Origin: Arthrobacter sp. PsM3
Lineage (GTDB): Bacteria > Actinomycetota > Actinomycetes > Actinomycetales > Micrococcaceae
Reading direction: 5' to 3'
Assembly (NCBI RefSeq): GCF_030433895.1
Contig: NZ_JARUXE010000003.1
Coordinates: 106,341 to 170,340, forward strand
DNA: 64,000 bases
Shown here: positions 33,855 to 42,237 of the stretch, piece by piece
How the letters are laid out: each line of letters begins with the position of its first letter
Numbering within the stretch: the first letter of the stretch is position 1
Notes under the pieces: model-generated
The model's database searches: none
What the model was told of the DNA's origin: nothing
Seen by the model: only the letters and a program-made list of their open reading frames with translations
Position numbers and translations under genes: made by a program

Positions 33855-36185
33855 TTAGACCGCGGCGCGCACGATCGGGATCGACGCCGTCGGAAGTCCG
33901 CTCGGGAAGATGGTCGGCTCCGGCGCGGCAACCGGTGCCAGCTGAACCCGCACCGTGTCGCCGTCGATCGTGAGCAGTTCGCCGCGCACATCAACCTCAA
34001 GCGGTGCGCCCTTCCGCACGGTCAGGCTGATGGCGCCCTGTTCGAGGTCGAGCTCCAGCAGCCGGCCCTGGATCTTCAGGTGGAAGGACAGACCGTCCCA
34101 TTCGGAGGGCAGCCGCGGGTCGAAGTACGGCACCGCACCCTGGTCGCGCAGGCCCGCGAAGCCGCTGACCAGCGAGCTCCACACCCCGCCGGTGGAGGCG
34201 ATGTGCACGCCATCGATCGTGTTGCCGTGCGTGTCGTCCAGGTCGATGAACAGCGCGTGCGTGAAGTGGTCCAGCGCCGCGTCCGCGTAGCCGACCTCAG
34301 CGGCCATGATGCCCTGCACGCAGGCGGACAGGGTGGAGTCGCCGGTGGTGATCGGATCGTAGAAGTCGAAGGCGCGACGCTTTTCCTCGGCGGTGAAGTC
34401 CTGCCACTGCAGGAACATGGCCAGCACGCTGTCCGCCTGCTTGAGGACCTGGTGGCGGTAGATCACCAGCGGGTGGAAGTGCAGCAGCAGCGGGTACTTC
34501 GACCGGGGCGTGGCCCAGTCCCACGGTTCCAGGGTCATGAAGTCGTTGTCCTGCGAGTGCACCTGGAGGTCCTCGTCGTAGGGCAGCTGCATCCGGTTGG
34601 CGGCCTGCTCCCAGAGCTGGCGTTCGGCGTCGTCGATCCCCACATGGTCCAGGGCCGCCGCAGCGCGCAGGTTAAACCGGGCCATGACGTTGGTGTACAG
34701 GTTGTCGTTGACGACGGCGGTGTACTCGTCCGGGCCGGTCACACCGTGGATGTGGAAGAGGCCGTCCTTGCCGAAGAAGCCCAGGGAGACCCACATCCGG
34801 GCGGTCTCGATCAGCAGTTCGGAGCCCAGGGATTCCTGGAATGCCTGGTCGCCCGTGGCCCAGATGTAGCGGTTGGTGGCGAAGGCGATCGCGGCGGCGA
34901 TGTGGAACTGCGCCGTGCCGGCGGCGTAGTAGGCGCTGGCTTCGAGTCCGTTGATGGTGCGCCACGGGAAGAGGGCGCCGTCCACGCTGAGTTCCTCGGC
35001 GCGGACCTTGGCCTCGGGGAGCATCTCGTGGCGGAACTCAAGGACCTGGCGGGCGTTGCCCGGACTGGTGTACGTCAGGTACGGCATCAGGTACACCTCC
35101 TGGTCCCAGAAGTAGTGCCCGTCGTAGCCCGAGCCGCTGACGCCCTTGGCCGGGATGCCGGCAACGTCGGCGCAGGCCGTGGCCTGGGCCAGCTGGAAGA
35201 GGTTCCAACGGACGGCCTGCTGGAGTTCGGTCTGGCCGGCCAGGACGATGTCGCTCGTGGTCCAGTACTCGCGGTAGTGCGCCGCGCTTTCGGCGAAGAT
35301 CTCCGCGAGCGGCCTAAGGCCTGCCTCCGCGTCGTCGGCGAGGTCCTCGGAGGACTGCCCGACGGCGTAGCTGACGCTCTTCTCGAGGAGGAACGGCTCG
35401 TCGGCGCCGACGGCCAGGACGTAGCGGACGCTGCTGTCGTCCTCGTGCACCTGGGTGTCGAAGGGCTGCACCCCGGCGTTCGTCCAGTGGTCCACGGCCA
35501 GGCCGATGCGCTGCTTGGATTCCGCGGTCTCCCAGGACAGGCGCAGCGAGCCGTCGCCGCCGTCGAGCCGGATGGGAAGCAGCACCCGGCCGGCGTGCCG
35601 GCCGGCACGGCGCGGGTCATGGGCCGAGTGGTCATCCACCGGCTGGTCCTGGCGGTTGATCACCGAGGAGGTCACGTCCGCGGAGATGTCACGGTCCGCG
35701 GCGAGTTCCAGCGAGATGCCGAGCGCACCGCGGGACTCGTAGCCGACGGCGCGGCGTTCGGTGGTGGTGACGGTGGCGCCGGAACGGCACAGCCAGGTGA
35801 TCCGGCATTCGTAGACGCCGGTGGCGAAGTCGACGCTGCGCCGGTAGTCCAGCGCGGTGGATTCGTCCAGGCTGAGGGTCTCGCCGTCGATGACCACGGT
35901 GAAGTTGTTGGCATCCGGGATGTAGAGGATCCGCTGGCCGGTGCGGGCAAAGCCATAGGCGTTCTCCGCGTGTTTGATGTCCCAGGTCTCATGGAAGCCG
36001 TTGATGAAGCTGCCCGGAAGATCGGCGTCGGCGGCCGACCAGTGGGCGCCGCGGATGCCGAGGTGGCCGTTGCCCAGGCTGAAGAGCGTCTCCAGCGTGC
36101 CGGCGTTGCCGGGGAGGTGGACGGTCTCGACCAGCTGCCAGGGGTCGTTGGGGAACCGTGCTCGGTCCGAGGTGATGAGAGCCAT
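33855..36185 (-). CDS. Glycoside hydrolase family 65 disaccharide phosphorylase
   Basis: A 776-residue GH65 enzyme. It has the N-terminal beta-sandwich, then the (alpha/alpha)6 barrel: GSGYDGHYFWDQEVYLMPYL (351-370) and GPDEY (484-488) whose Glu487 is the catalytic acid. GH65 phosphorylases split maltose, trehalose, kojibiose or nigerose with phosphate, giving beta-glucose-1-phosphate. The ATG at 36185 follows GAAGGAAA; upstream in-frame codons lie in the gap. It is paired with the beta-phosphoglucomutase-like HAD gene upstream (73-nt gap), which converts the product to glucose-6-phosphate. Exact disaccharide cannot be told from sequence. Confidence 0.92.
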   Translation of the reverse strand: MALITSDRARFPNDPWQLVETVHLPGNAGTLETLFSLGNGHLGIRGAHWSAADADLPGSFINGFHETWDIKHAENAYGFARTGQRILYIPDANNFTVVIDGETLSLDESTALDYRRSVDFATGVYECRITWLCRSGATVTTTERRAVGYESRGALGISLELAADRDISADVTSSVINRQDQPVDDHSAHDPRRAGRHAGRVLLPIRLDGGDGSLRLSWETAESKQRIGLAVDHWTNAGVQPFDTQVHEDDSSVRYVLAVGADEPFLLEKSVSYAVGQSSEDLADDAEAGLRPLAEIFAESAAHYREYWTTSDIVLAGQTELQQAVRWNLFQLAQATACADVAGIPAKGVSGSGYDGHYFWDQEVYLMPYLTYTSPGNARQVLEFRHEMLPEAKVRAEELSVDGALFPWRTINGLEASAYYAAGTAQFHIAAAIAFATNRYIWATGDQAFQESLGSELLIETARMWVSLGFFGKDGLFHIHGVTGPDEYTAVVNDNLYTNVMARFNLRAAAALDHVGIDDAERQLWEQAANRMQLPYDEDLQVHSQDNDFMTLEPWDWATPRSKYPLLLHFHPLVIYRHQVLKQADSVLAMFLQWQDFTAEEKRRAFDFYDPITTGDSTLSACVQGIMAAEVGYADAALDHFTHALFIDLDDTHGNTIDGVHIASTGGVWSSLVSGFAGLRDQGAVPYFDPRLPSEWDGLSFHLKIQGRLLELDLEQGAISLTVRKGAPLEVDVRGELLTIDGDTVRVQLAPVAAPEPTIFPSGLPTASIPIVRAAV

Positions 36186-36258
36186 GGTGGGGTTTCCTTC
36201 AGGCGGTAAAGTCTTGCGGTGAAAAGTGTTCGCTGGGGCAGTGCGGGCGGAAGCCGGG

Positions 36259-36996
36259 CTAGAGGAGCTCGTCGAGGTCATTGACCACGAGGGTGGCGCC
36301 GGCGTCCAGCAGGGTCTGCCGGCCGGCGCCGCGGTCCACTCCGATCACCGAGTGGAAGCTCCCGGCCCGTCCGGCCTGGACCCCCGAGACCGCGTCCTCG
36401 ACGACGACGCAGTCCTCGCTGGGCAGGCCCAGGAGCCGGGCGGCGTACTCGTAGGTCGCCGGGCTGGGCTTGCCGGGCAGCCCCTCGGCGACGGCGACGA
36501 CGCCGTCGACCACCACCGGGAAGTAGTCGGAGAGTCCTGCGGCCTTCAGTACGGCCGGGGCGTTGCGGGAGGAGGAGACGACGGCGACCTTGAGCCCGCG
36601 GGCCAGTGCGGCATCGATGAAGCGCACGGAGCCTTCGTAGGGTTTAACACCGCCGGCCTCGACGATGTCGTTGAAGACCTTGTTCTTGCGGTTGCCCAGG
36701 CCATGGACGGTGTTGTGCGCCGGGTCGTCATCCAGCGGGCCCTCCGGCAGGACGATGTTCCGGGAGGCCAGGAAGTCGCGGACGCCGTCGAAGCGCGGTT
36801 TCCCGTCGATGTGGTCAAAATAATCGCTTTCCCGATATCCGGGCACCCCGGGCACGGTCGCGAGGAATCCGTCGAAGAGTTCCTGCCAGGCGCGCTCGTG
36901 CACGATCGCGGTGGGGGTCAGGACGCCGTCGAGGTCAAAAAGAATCGCGGCGGCCCCGGTCCAGCTTGACGGGGTGCTGTTGGGAAGCTCAGTCAT
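36259..36996 (-). CDS. Beta-phosphoglucomutase-family HAD hydrolase
   Basis: A 245-residue HAD enzyme with motif I DLDGVLTPT (21-29; nucleophile Asp21, acid/base Asp23), motif II VSSSR, and motif IV VVEDAVSGVQAG. The cap domain lies between. It would isomerise beta-glucose-1-phosphate to glucose-6-phosphate, pairing with the GH65 phosphorylase downstream. The ATG at 36996 has AAAGGAC as ribosome-binding site. A second hydrolase role cannot be excluded, since PgmB-like proteins include trehalose-6-P phosphatases and sugar phosphatases. Confidence 0.88.
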   Translation of the reverse strand: MTELPNSTPSSWTGAAAILFDLDGVLTPTAIVHERAWQELFDGFLATVPGVPGYRESDYFDHIDGKPRFDGVRDFLASRNIVLPEGPLDDDPAHNTVHGLGNRKNKVFNDIVEAGGVKPYEGSVRFIDAALARGLKVAVVSSSRNAPAVLKAAGLSDYFPVVVDGVVAVAEGLPGKPSPATYEYAARLLGLPSEDCVVVEDAVSGVQAGRAGSFHSVIGVDRGAGRQTLLDAGATLVVNDLDELL

Positions 36997-37523
36997 GGAT
37001 CGGTTGTCCTTTCAGACGGCGGTAGCGAAGTGGGTGGGGCGCGCGGGCGGGCCGGCGGCGGGAGGCGCCGTGGAGAGGGGAAGCCCCGGAGGTTCCGGGC
37101 CGCGGGCGCGCCCCGGGCCGGGCGCTGGTCAACGCCGGCGGCGGGTGTTCCTGCGGTCAGCCTGTTTGGTCCCCAGCACGTGGCTGGATGGGGGATGTGG
37201 AAGTCCGTGGCCGTGGAGTCTTGCAATCAGCAGTCTGGGTGCAATCGCGCCTTGCTGGGCCACTGGCCGGGAGATGCTCGGCGGGTTCCGGAGGGCCCGG
37301 AAGGCGGTGCAGATGGAAAGTGCGCCGGCCTCCTGAATGGTGGCACGCGGCGTCCTGGCCTGCAGCACGGGCTCAGCCCTTTCTTCCCCCTGAAGTTGTG
37401 GGCCGTGAACATGGCCAAAGACAAGTCTAAACGCTGACAAAATTGGCGCGCAACTGGATGAATGAACTTGGGTCCTTTGCCCCTGTCGCGCGGGCGCGCC
37501 GCGGGCTATGAACAGGGCCGGTT
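36997..37523. promoter_or_regulatory. 527-nt gap with promoter for the GH65 operon
   Basis: No convincing gene. On the reverse strand TTGCGC (37448-37453) and TAGACT (37424-37429) with 18 nt between make a plausible promoter, about 430 nt upstream of the HAD gene start. The long leader has several G/C-rich inverted segments, but I recognise no known riboswitch in it. The esterase gene ends at the right edge of the gap, and any terminator for it would lie here; none is obvious. Confidence 0.4.
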
Positions 37524-38150
37524 TCAGCTCTCCTGGCGGAGCACGTAATGGCGGAGGAAGGCACTGACGTCCACCAGTTCGGCCGCCGAGATGGCGTGGC
37601 CCATTCCGGGGTAGGTCCGCGCCGTGAGCTGCGTGTGCTCGTGGAGCCATTCCTCGGTGTGGTCCGTGGCTGCGTCGTTGATCACCAGATCCTCCCGGTC
37701 CCGGCCCCAGAAGAAGGGCGGCCGCGAGTCGAACGATTCGCTCATCGCCAGGAGTTCGTTTTCCAGGACAAAGCCGGACAGCCCGACGACGGCCTGGAAC
37801 CGCGCCGGCCGCAGCCGCAGCAGGGTGGTGGCCATTGCCATGCCCTGGGAGTAGCCGAGCAGGCTGACGCTGCTGTGCTGGTCCTTGACGGATTCGATCC
37901 AGTTGAAGACCGCATTCGTGGAGGAGATGACGTCGGCGAAGTCATGGGTCAGGAAGTAGTCCAACAGGAACCAGCCGTAGCCGTCCCCGATCACCTTGGG
38001 GCCGCGCAGCGCAGCGCAACTGAACCCGGCTGGCAGGCGGTCGAAGAGTTTCACCATCCGGGATTCATCCCGGCCGTAGCCGTGCATCATCACCAGCAGC
38101 GGCGTGCCGGCGCGTTCGTGTTCCGGCTTGGACCAGACGACTGTCTCCAT
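37524..38150 (-). CDS. Alpha/beta-hydrolase esterase (carboxylesterase/phospholipase type)
   Basis: A 208-residue alpha/beta hydrolase with the nucleophile elbow GYSQGMAM (Ser in GxSxG near residue 98), an oxyanion-side HGYG near the start, and a C-terminal GMGHAI giving the catalytic His. It resembles the phospholipase/carboxylesterase (YpfH/YtaP-type) family. ATG at 38150 follows TAGGCT by 6 nt; this -10 box overlaps the fabF stop codon (TAG 38160-38162). So it has its own likely leaderless promoter at the end of fabF, although the two may also be read together. Confidence 0.85.
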   Translation of the reverse strand: METVVWSKPEHERAGTPLLVMMHGYGRDESRMVKLFDRLPAGFSCAALRGPKVIGDGYGWFLLDYFLTHDFADVISSTNAVFNWIESVKDQHSSVSLLGYSQGMAMATTLLRLRPARFQAVVGLSGFVLENELLAMSESFDSRPPFFWGRDREDLVINDAATDHTEEWLHEHTQLTARTYPGMGHAISAAELVDVSAFLRHYVLRQES

Positions 38151-38159
38151 CGGAACAGC

Positions 38160-39380
38160 CTAGCTTTCGGTGATCACCAGCGCGGTGCTGTGGCCGCCGA
38201 ATCCGAAGGCATTGGCGATGCCCGCCCGGGCCGGCTGGCTCTCAACAGTTCTGTGGAGGAGGTTGAGGTCGATCCCATCATCCGGCTGGTCCAGGTTGCT
38301 GATGCCGGGAACCGCGCCGGTCTTCAGGGCCTGGATCATAACGATGGCTCCGAGCGCGCCGGCGCCGCCGAGGAGGTGCCCGGTGAGGGATTTCGTGGAC
38401 GTGACAGGAACCTGGGTTCCGAGCACGGCCTTGATCGCTTCCGCTTCCAGGCGGTCACCGACCGGCGTGGAGGTTGCGTGCGCATGGACCAGGCCGATGT
38501 CGGCGGCACCCAGGCCGGCGGCCGCGATCGCTTTTTCCATCACCCGGCGCTGGGTGGCCGGATCGGCAGCGACGATGTCGACGGCGTCGGACGTCACCGC
38601 GGTCCCGGCCACGACGCCCAGGATTTCGGCCCCGCGGGCGCGGGCATGGTCTTCACGTTCCAGGACCAGGACCGCGGCGCCTTCGGCCAGCACGAATCCG
38701 TCCCGGTCCCGGTCGAAGGGCCGGGAGGCGGACTGCGGGTCCCCGTTGCGTGTGGACAGGGCCCGGATTTGCGCGAACCCGCTGACAATCAGGCCGTTGA
38801 TGCAGGAATCCACGCCGCCGGCGATCACAACGTCCGCCGCGCCGGACCGAATCATGTCCGCCGCCTGCGAGATGGCTTCGGCCCCGGAGGCGCAGGCGCT
38901 CACCGGGGTGCGCGCACCGCCTTTGGCGCCGACGTCGATGGAGACCCAGGCCGCGGGGCCGTTGGCCATGATCCGGGTGAGGGTGTGCGGGGAGACCCTG
39001 CGCGGGCCGCTGGCATCCAGCGTCCGGGTCTGGTCCAGGGTGGTGTCCAGGCCGCCGTAACCGGAGCCGATCACCACCGCCAGGCGCTCCGGGTCAGCCT
39101 CCGGACGGCCGGCCTGCGCCCACGCTTCACGGGCTGCGATCAGGGCGAGCTGCCCGCACCGGTCCATCCTCTTGTATTCGGGGATGGACAGCAGCGATGC
39201 GACGTCAACGGTCACGCGGCCGGCCATGCGGACGGGCAGCGGCTGGGCCCAGTCGTCGTCGAGGGCCACGATTCCGGAGCGTCCGGCCAGCAGCGCGGCC
39301 CGGGTCTCGGCTGCGGTGCCGCCAACTGGGGTCACCGCACCCAGTCCGGTGACTACGACTTTGGGTGAACCTTCAGGCAT
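38160..39380 (-). CDS. fabF: Beta-ketoacyl-ACP synthase, FabF type (orphan)
   Basis: A 406-residue thiolase-fold condensing enzyme. Cys163 (SACASGAEAI), His301 (HATSTPVGD) and His335 (SLTGHLLGG) form the KAS II Cys-His-His triad. It extends acyl chains with malonyl-ACP. No acyl carrier protein, FabD or FabG gene adjoins it, unlike the usual fab cluster, so it may be a second FabF. ATG at 39380 is chosen because family members start just before KVVVTGLGAVTPVG; longer in-frame extension into the 334-nt gap is unsupported. Confidence 0.92.
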   Translation of the reverse strand: MPEGSPKVVVTGLGAVTPVGGTAAETRAALLAGRSGIVALDDDWAQPLPVRMAGRVTVDVASLLSIPEYKRMDRCGQLALIAAREAWAQAGRPEADPERLAVVIGSGYGGLDTTLDQTRTLDASGPRRVSPHTLTRIMANGPAAWVSIDVGAKGGARTPVSACASGAEAISQAADMIRSGAADVVIAGGVDSCINGLIVSGFAQIRALSTRNGDPQSASRPFDRDRDGFVLAEGAAVLVLEREDHARARGAEILGVVAGTAVTSDAVDIVAADPATQRRVMEKAIAAAGLGAADIGLVHAHATSTPVGDRLEAEAIKAVLGTQVPVTSTKSLTGHLLGGAGALGAIVMIQALKTGAVPGISNLDQPDDGIDLNLLHRTVESQPARAGIANAFGFGGHSTALVITES

Positions 39381-39714
39381 GGGTAACCGGTATTTCTGTG
39401 AGAGCCGCCGCGGACCCGCGGGAAGTGCGGGGGCGGGAAGGGGCAGGCGGGGTGCGGGAGCGGGCAGGAAGCTGGATGCGGGCGGGCTGCGGGCGGGGCG
39501 GGGTGCATGGAGCGCCACCGCCCTGCCCCTTAAGAATACGTGCGATCTGCTGCGCCGGGCGGCCCGAAGGTGCGAAGTTAAGCCCCGGGCCGGGCAAGAC
39601 TGACCGGTGTGGCGGCGTCCAGATCGTTGAAACAACACACACCGGGCTGTAGCGTGACGCTGGACAGCATGCTTAGCAATACCTATCCGTCATACCGGAC
39701 ACAAGGAGCAAGTC
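39381..39714. other. 334-nt gap between fabF and DUF6458 gene
   Basis: No gene or RNA recognised. The left part is G/C-rich, low-complexity DNA upstream of fabF. The right end carries a normal AAGGAG ribosome-binding site for the small membrane protein at 39715. No strong palindrome seen. Confidence 0.4.
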
Positions 39715-39978
39715 ATGAGAATCGGTTCCGCAATCTTCCTCATCGCCCTCGGCGCCATCCTGGCGTGGGCCGTCACCCCCGGACTGATCCCCAATGTTGA
39801 CCAGACCATGATCGGCTACATCCTGATGGCGGTGGGCGTGATCGGACTGATTGCATCCCTGGTCCTGGCCTCTCCGGGTCGCAGCCGCACCCGCCGGGTC
39901 AGTGAAACCCGCTCCGTCGTCGATCCCAACACCGGCGAGACCATCACCCGCAACGAGAGCCGCGACGCCGGCATCTAG
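39715..39978 (+). CDS. DUF6458 family small membrane protein
   Basis: An 87-residue protein with two transmembrane helices (about 4-22 and 31-52) joined by a short loop with NVDQTMIGYI, then a charged cytoplasmic tail with RSVVDPNTGETITRNES. This matches the small actinobacterial DUF6458 family, whose function is unknown. ATG at 39715 has AAGGAG upstream. A gap rich in direct repeats follows. Confidence 0.75.
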   Translation: MRIGSAIFLIALGAILAWAVTPGLIPNVDQTMIGYILMAVGVIGLIASLVLASPGRSRTRRVSETRSVVDPNTGETITRNESRDAGI

Positions 39979-40122
39979 TCCCAGGGCGCCACAATGCACC
40001 GCGGTGCGCCGCCGCACGAACGACCCGGATGCCGGGCCGGACCCAGGGTCTGGCCCGGCATCTGCCATATGGGCCACCCGGCCTTCCGCGCAGGCTCCCC
40101 CGGCCGCGGCCCCCGGAGAGCA

Positions 40123-40275
40123 CATGCCCAGTCCGCGGAGCCGCGGCTGGACATAGTTCCAATATGCCCACTCCCCGGCGCAAAGACCGGACATGTCCAA
40201 CGACTCACGGCCGCACGCCCGCGCATGCCCAGCCCGCGGAGCCGCGGCTGGACATAGTCCCAATGTGCCCACTCC
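40123..40275. repeat. Two 52-nt direct repeats, 101 nt apart
   Basis: Copies at 40123-40174 and 40224-40275 match at 49 of 52 positions. Each holds GCCCAG, an inner GCGGAGCCGC hairpin, GGACATA and ATRTGCCCACTCC. GGACATGTCC-like inverted pieces sit between and after them (around 40190 and 40290). This has the look of a dispersed intergenic repeat family. Two copies with one spacer and no cas genes are not a CRISPR. Confidence 0.75.
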
Positions 40276-40342
40276 TCACCCTGAACACTGGGCATGTCCC
40301 CCGGGAGGGGCGGTAACTCTTCTGCGTTCATGTTGTTTTCCA

Positions 40343-40371
40343 TTGACAAAGCCACAAATGCAAAGATAAAG
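40343..40371 (+). promoter_or_regulatory. fruR operon promoter
   Basis: TTGACA (40343-40348), 17-nt spacer and ATAAAG (40366-40371) make a good SigA-type promoter about 78 nt before fruR. The -35 TTGAC and the GTCAA after the -10 form a wide inverted pair that could be bound by FruR. Confidence 0.55.
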
Positions 40372-40389
40372 TCAATCAACTCCACTACC

Positions 40390-40405
40390 TGTGATGGCTA
40401 TCACG
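40390..40405. promoter_or_regulatory. CRP/GlxR-type site TGTGA-N6-TCACG
   Basis: The sequence TGTGATGGCTATCACG matches the CRP/GlxR consensus TGTGA-N6-TCACA at 9 of 10 specific positions. It lies downstream of the -10 box and 44 nt before fruR, a position where a cAMP-bound regulator would repress the fructose operon. Confidence 0.55.
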
Positions 40406-40448
40406 GGAGTGGCAGGAAGGCCCGCTGTACTGACGCAAGGGAGAGCCA

Positions 40449-41252
40449 GTGTTCGCCGAGGAACGCCAACAGCTGATCGTTGGGCTCATCACCGCCAGCG
40501 GCCGTGCCAGCGTTACGGACCTCGCCGAGCGTTTCAGCATCACCACCGAGACCGTCCGCCGGGACCTCGCCGCCCTCGAAGCCGCCGGCAGCGTGCGCCG
40601 GGTCCACGGCGGCGCCGTATCCCCGGACCGCTTCAGCACGAACGAGGAAAGCATCCTGGTCCGGACTGATCAGCACCAGCCGGAAAAGACCCGGATCGCC
40701 GAAGCCGCCCTGGCACTCATCCCGCAGGACCGGACCGGCAGCATCCTGATCGACGCCGGTTCCACCACCGAGTACCTCGCGGAGCTCCTGGCCGCCCGGA
40801 CTGCAGCAACGGCGGCCATTTCAGGACCCGGTGCGGAACTTGTGGTCATCACCCACTCGCTGCCCATCGCGGCCAGACTGTCCGGCGAACCCGGCATCGC
40901 CCTGCACCTGCTGGGCGGGAAGGTCCGCGGCATCACCCAGGCCGCCGTTGGCCAGTCCACCGTGGAAGCCGCCCGCCGGATCCGCCCGGACATCGCCTTC
41001 ATCGGCACCAACGGCATCCATGCAGCCTTCGGGCTGAGCACTCCCGATCCTGAAGAAGCAGCTGTCAAGGCTGCCTTCGTCCAATCAGCGCGCCGCATTG
41101 TGGTGCTGGCTGATGCCTCCAAGCTGGACACCGAAACACTGGTCCAGTTCGCCTCGTTGAAAGATCTGGACACCTTGATCACTGACACGAAACCCAGCCA
41201 GGAGCTGGCCGACGCCCTCGCGGATGCCGGAGTGGAGGTGGTGGTCGCATGA
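40449..41252 (+). CDS. fruR: DeoR-family regulator of fructose utilisation
   Basis: A 267-residue DeoR-family protein with an N-terminal HTH (ERQQLIVGLITASGRASVTDL, then FSITTETVRRDLAALEAAG, residues about 4-42) and a C-terminal sugar-phosphate-binding isomerase-like domain (IDAGSTTEYLAELL; DIAFIGTNGIHAAFG). Likely binds fructose-1-phosphate and represses the operon. GTG at 40449 with AAGGGAGAG upstream. Its ATGA overlap with fruK shows it is the first gene of the operon, so it is autoregulated. Confidence 0.92.
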   Translation: MFAEERQQLIVGLITASGRASVTDLAERFSITTETVRRDLAALEAAGSVRRVHGGAVSPDRFSTNEESILVRTDQHQPEKTRIAEAALALIPQDRTGSILIDAGSTTEYLAELLAARTAATAAISGPGAELVVITHSLPIAARLSGEPGIALHLLGGKVRGITQAAVGQSTVEAARRIRPDIAFIGTNGIHAAFGLSTPDPEEAAVKAAFVQSARRIVVLADASKLDTETLVQFASLKDLDTLITDTKPSQELADALADAGVEVVVA

Positions 41253-42235
41253 TTGTCACCCTGACCGCCAACCCGAGCCTGGACCGCACCGTGGCGCTGC
41301 CCGGCCCACTGCTCCGCGGCGAAGTCCAGCGGGCCGTCTCCGTCCGGCAGGAATCCGGCGGCAAGGGAGTCAACGTCTCCCGTGCCCTCGTCGCCTCCGG
41401 CCTGAAGACGGTCGCCGTCCTGCCCGGAGCCGAGGCGGACCCGGTCCTTGCCGGGCTCCGGGAAGGCGACGTCCCGTTTGCCGCACTCCCGATTGGCGCG
41501 CCGCTGCGCAGCAATGTGGCACTCACCGAGCCCGGGGGCGTCACCACCAAAATCAACGAACCCGGCCCGGTGCTGAGCGCGGACCAGCAGGAAGCCCTGA
41601 TCGGGCTGCTGCTGGACCACTCACGCGGTGCCAGCTGGGTTGTCCTGGCCGGCTCGCTCCCACCCGGGGTCCCGGCCGACTTCTACGCCACCGTCACCCG
41701 GCGGCTGCGCTCCATGGATCACGGCAACGAGGTCCCCCTCATCGCCGTCGATTCCTCCGGCGAACCGCTCGCCGCCGCGATCTCCGGCGACGCGCTGGGG
41801 AAACCGGATCTCCTCAAACCCAACGCCGAGGAACTGGTGGAGCTGGCTGCCGCAGCCGGGTTCGCCACGCACAAATCCGCCGAGGAACTCGAAGCGGATC
41901 CGGAGGCTGCCGCGGTGGCCGCCGCCGCCGTCGTGCGGTCCGGAGTGGGTGCCGTGCTCGCAACGCTCGGCTCCAGGGGTGCGGTGCTTGTAACGGCCGA
42001 CGGCGCGTGGCTGGCCACGCATCCGCCGGTTACTGCGGTGAGCACGGTGGGCGCGGGCGATTCCTCGCTGGCCGGCTACCTGCTCGCCTCAAGCCAGGGC
42101 GCCGCCCCGGCCGATTGCCTCCGTCAGGCTGTGGCCCATGGTGCCGCCGCCGCTTCGCTGCCGGGCTCCACAGTCCCGGCGGTCCACCAAACTACCCCCG
42201 ATGCCGTAACCATCACGGCCCTCCGGAAGGATTGA
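41249..42235 (+). CDS. fruK: 1-phosphofructokinase
   Basis: A 328-residue PfkB-family kinase: ESGGKGVNVSRAL (near residue 38-50; substrate-binding GGKG) and GAGDSSLAGYL (C-terminal signature with the catalytic Asp) are clear. It converts fructose-1-phosphate, made by the PTS encoded downstream, to fructose-1,6-bisphosphate. The start overlaps fruR by 4 nt and the next gene starts 2 nt after its stop. Confidence 0.95.
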   Translation: MIVTLTANPSLDRTVALPGPLLRGEVQRAVSVRQESGGKGVNVSRALVASGLKTVAVLPGAEADPVLAGLREGDVPFAALPIGAPLRSNVALTEPGGVTTKINEPGPVLSADQQEALIGLLLDHSRGASWVVLAGSLPPGVPADFYATVTRRLRSMDHGNEVPLIAVDSSGEPLAAAISGDALGKPDLLKPNAEELVELAAAAGFATHKSAEELEADPEAAAVAAAAVVRSGVGAVLATLGSRGAVLVTADGAWLATHPPVTAVSTVGAGDSSLAGYLLASSQGAAPADCLRQAVAHGAAAASLPGSTVPAVHQTTPDAVTITALRKD

Positions 42236-42237
42236 CA

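Noticed and set aside
34080..36209. Plus-strand open frame of 709 codons opposite the GH65 gene
   Set aside because: Antisense shadow. Composition is Val/Gly/Glu/Arg-rich with no recognisable motif, while the reverse strand has GH65 catalytic residues.
37030..37437. Plus-strand open frame in the gap before the esterase
   Set aside because: Low-complexity Arg/Gly/Pro-rich translation with no domain; overlaps the likely GH65 promoter region.
39673..40272. Reverse-strand 199-codon open frame over the repeat region
   Set aside because: Its internal repetition simply mirrors the DNA repeats. No ribosome-binding site or homology visible.
40123..40275. Two spaced direct repeats as a CRISPR array
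   Set aside because: Only two copies of 52 nt, unequal to typical 28-37-nt repeats, and no cas genes nearby.
41224..42237. Long N-terminal extension of fruA into fruK
   Set aside because: Out-of-frame shadow of fruK. The IIA domain starts at the GTG at 42238, two bases after the fruK stop.
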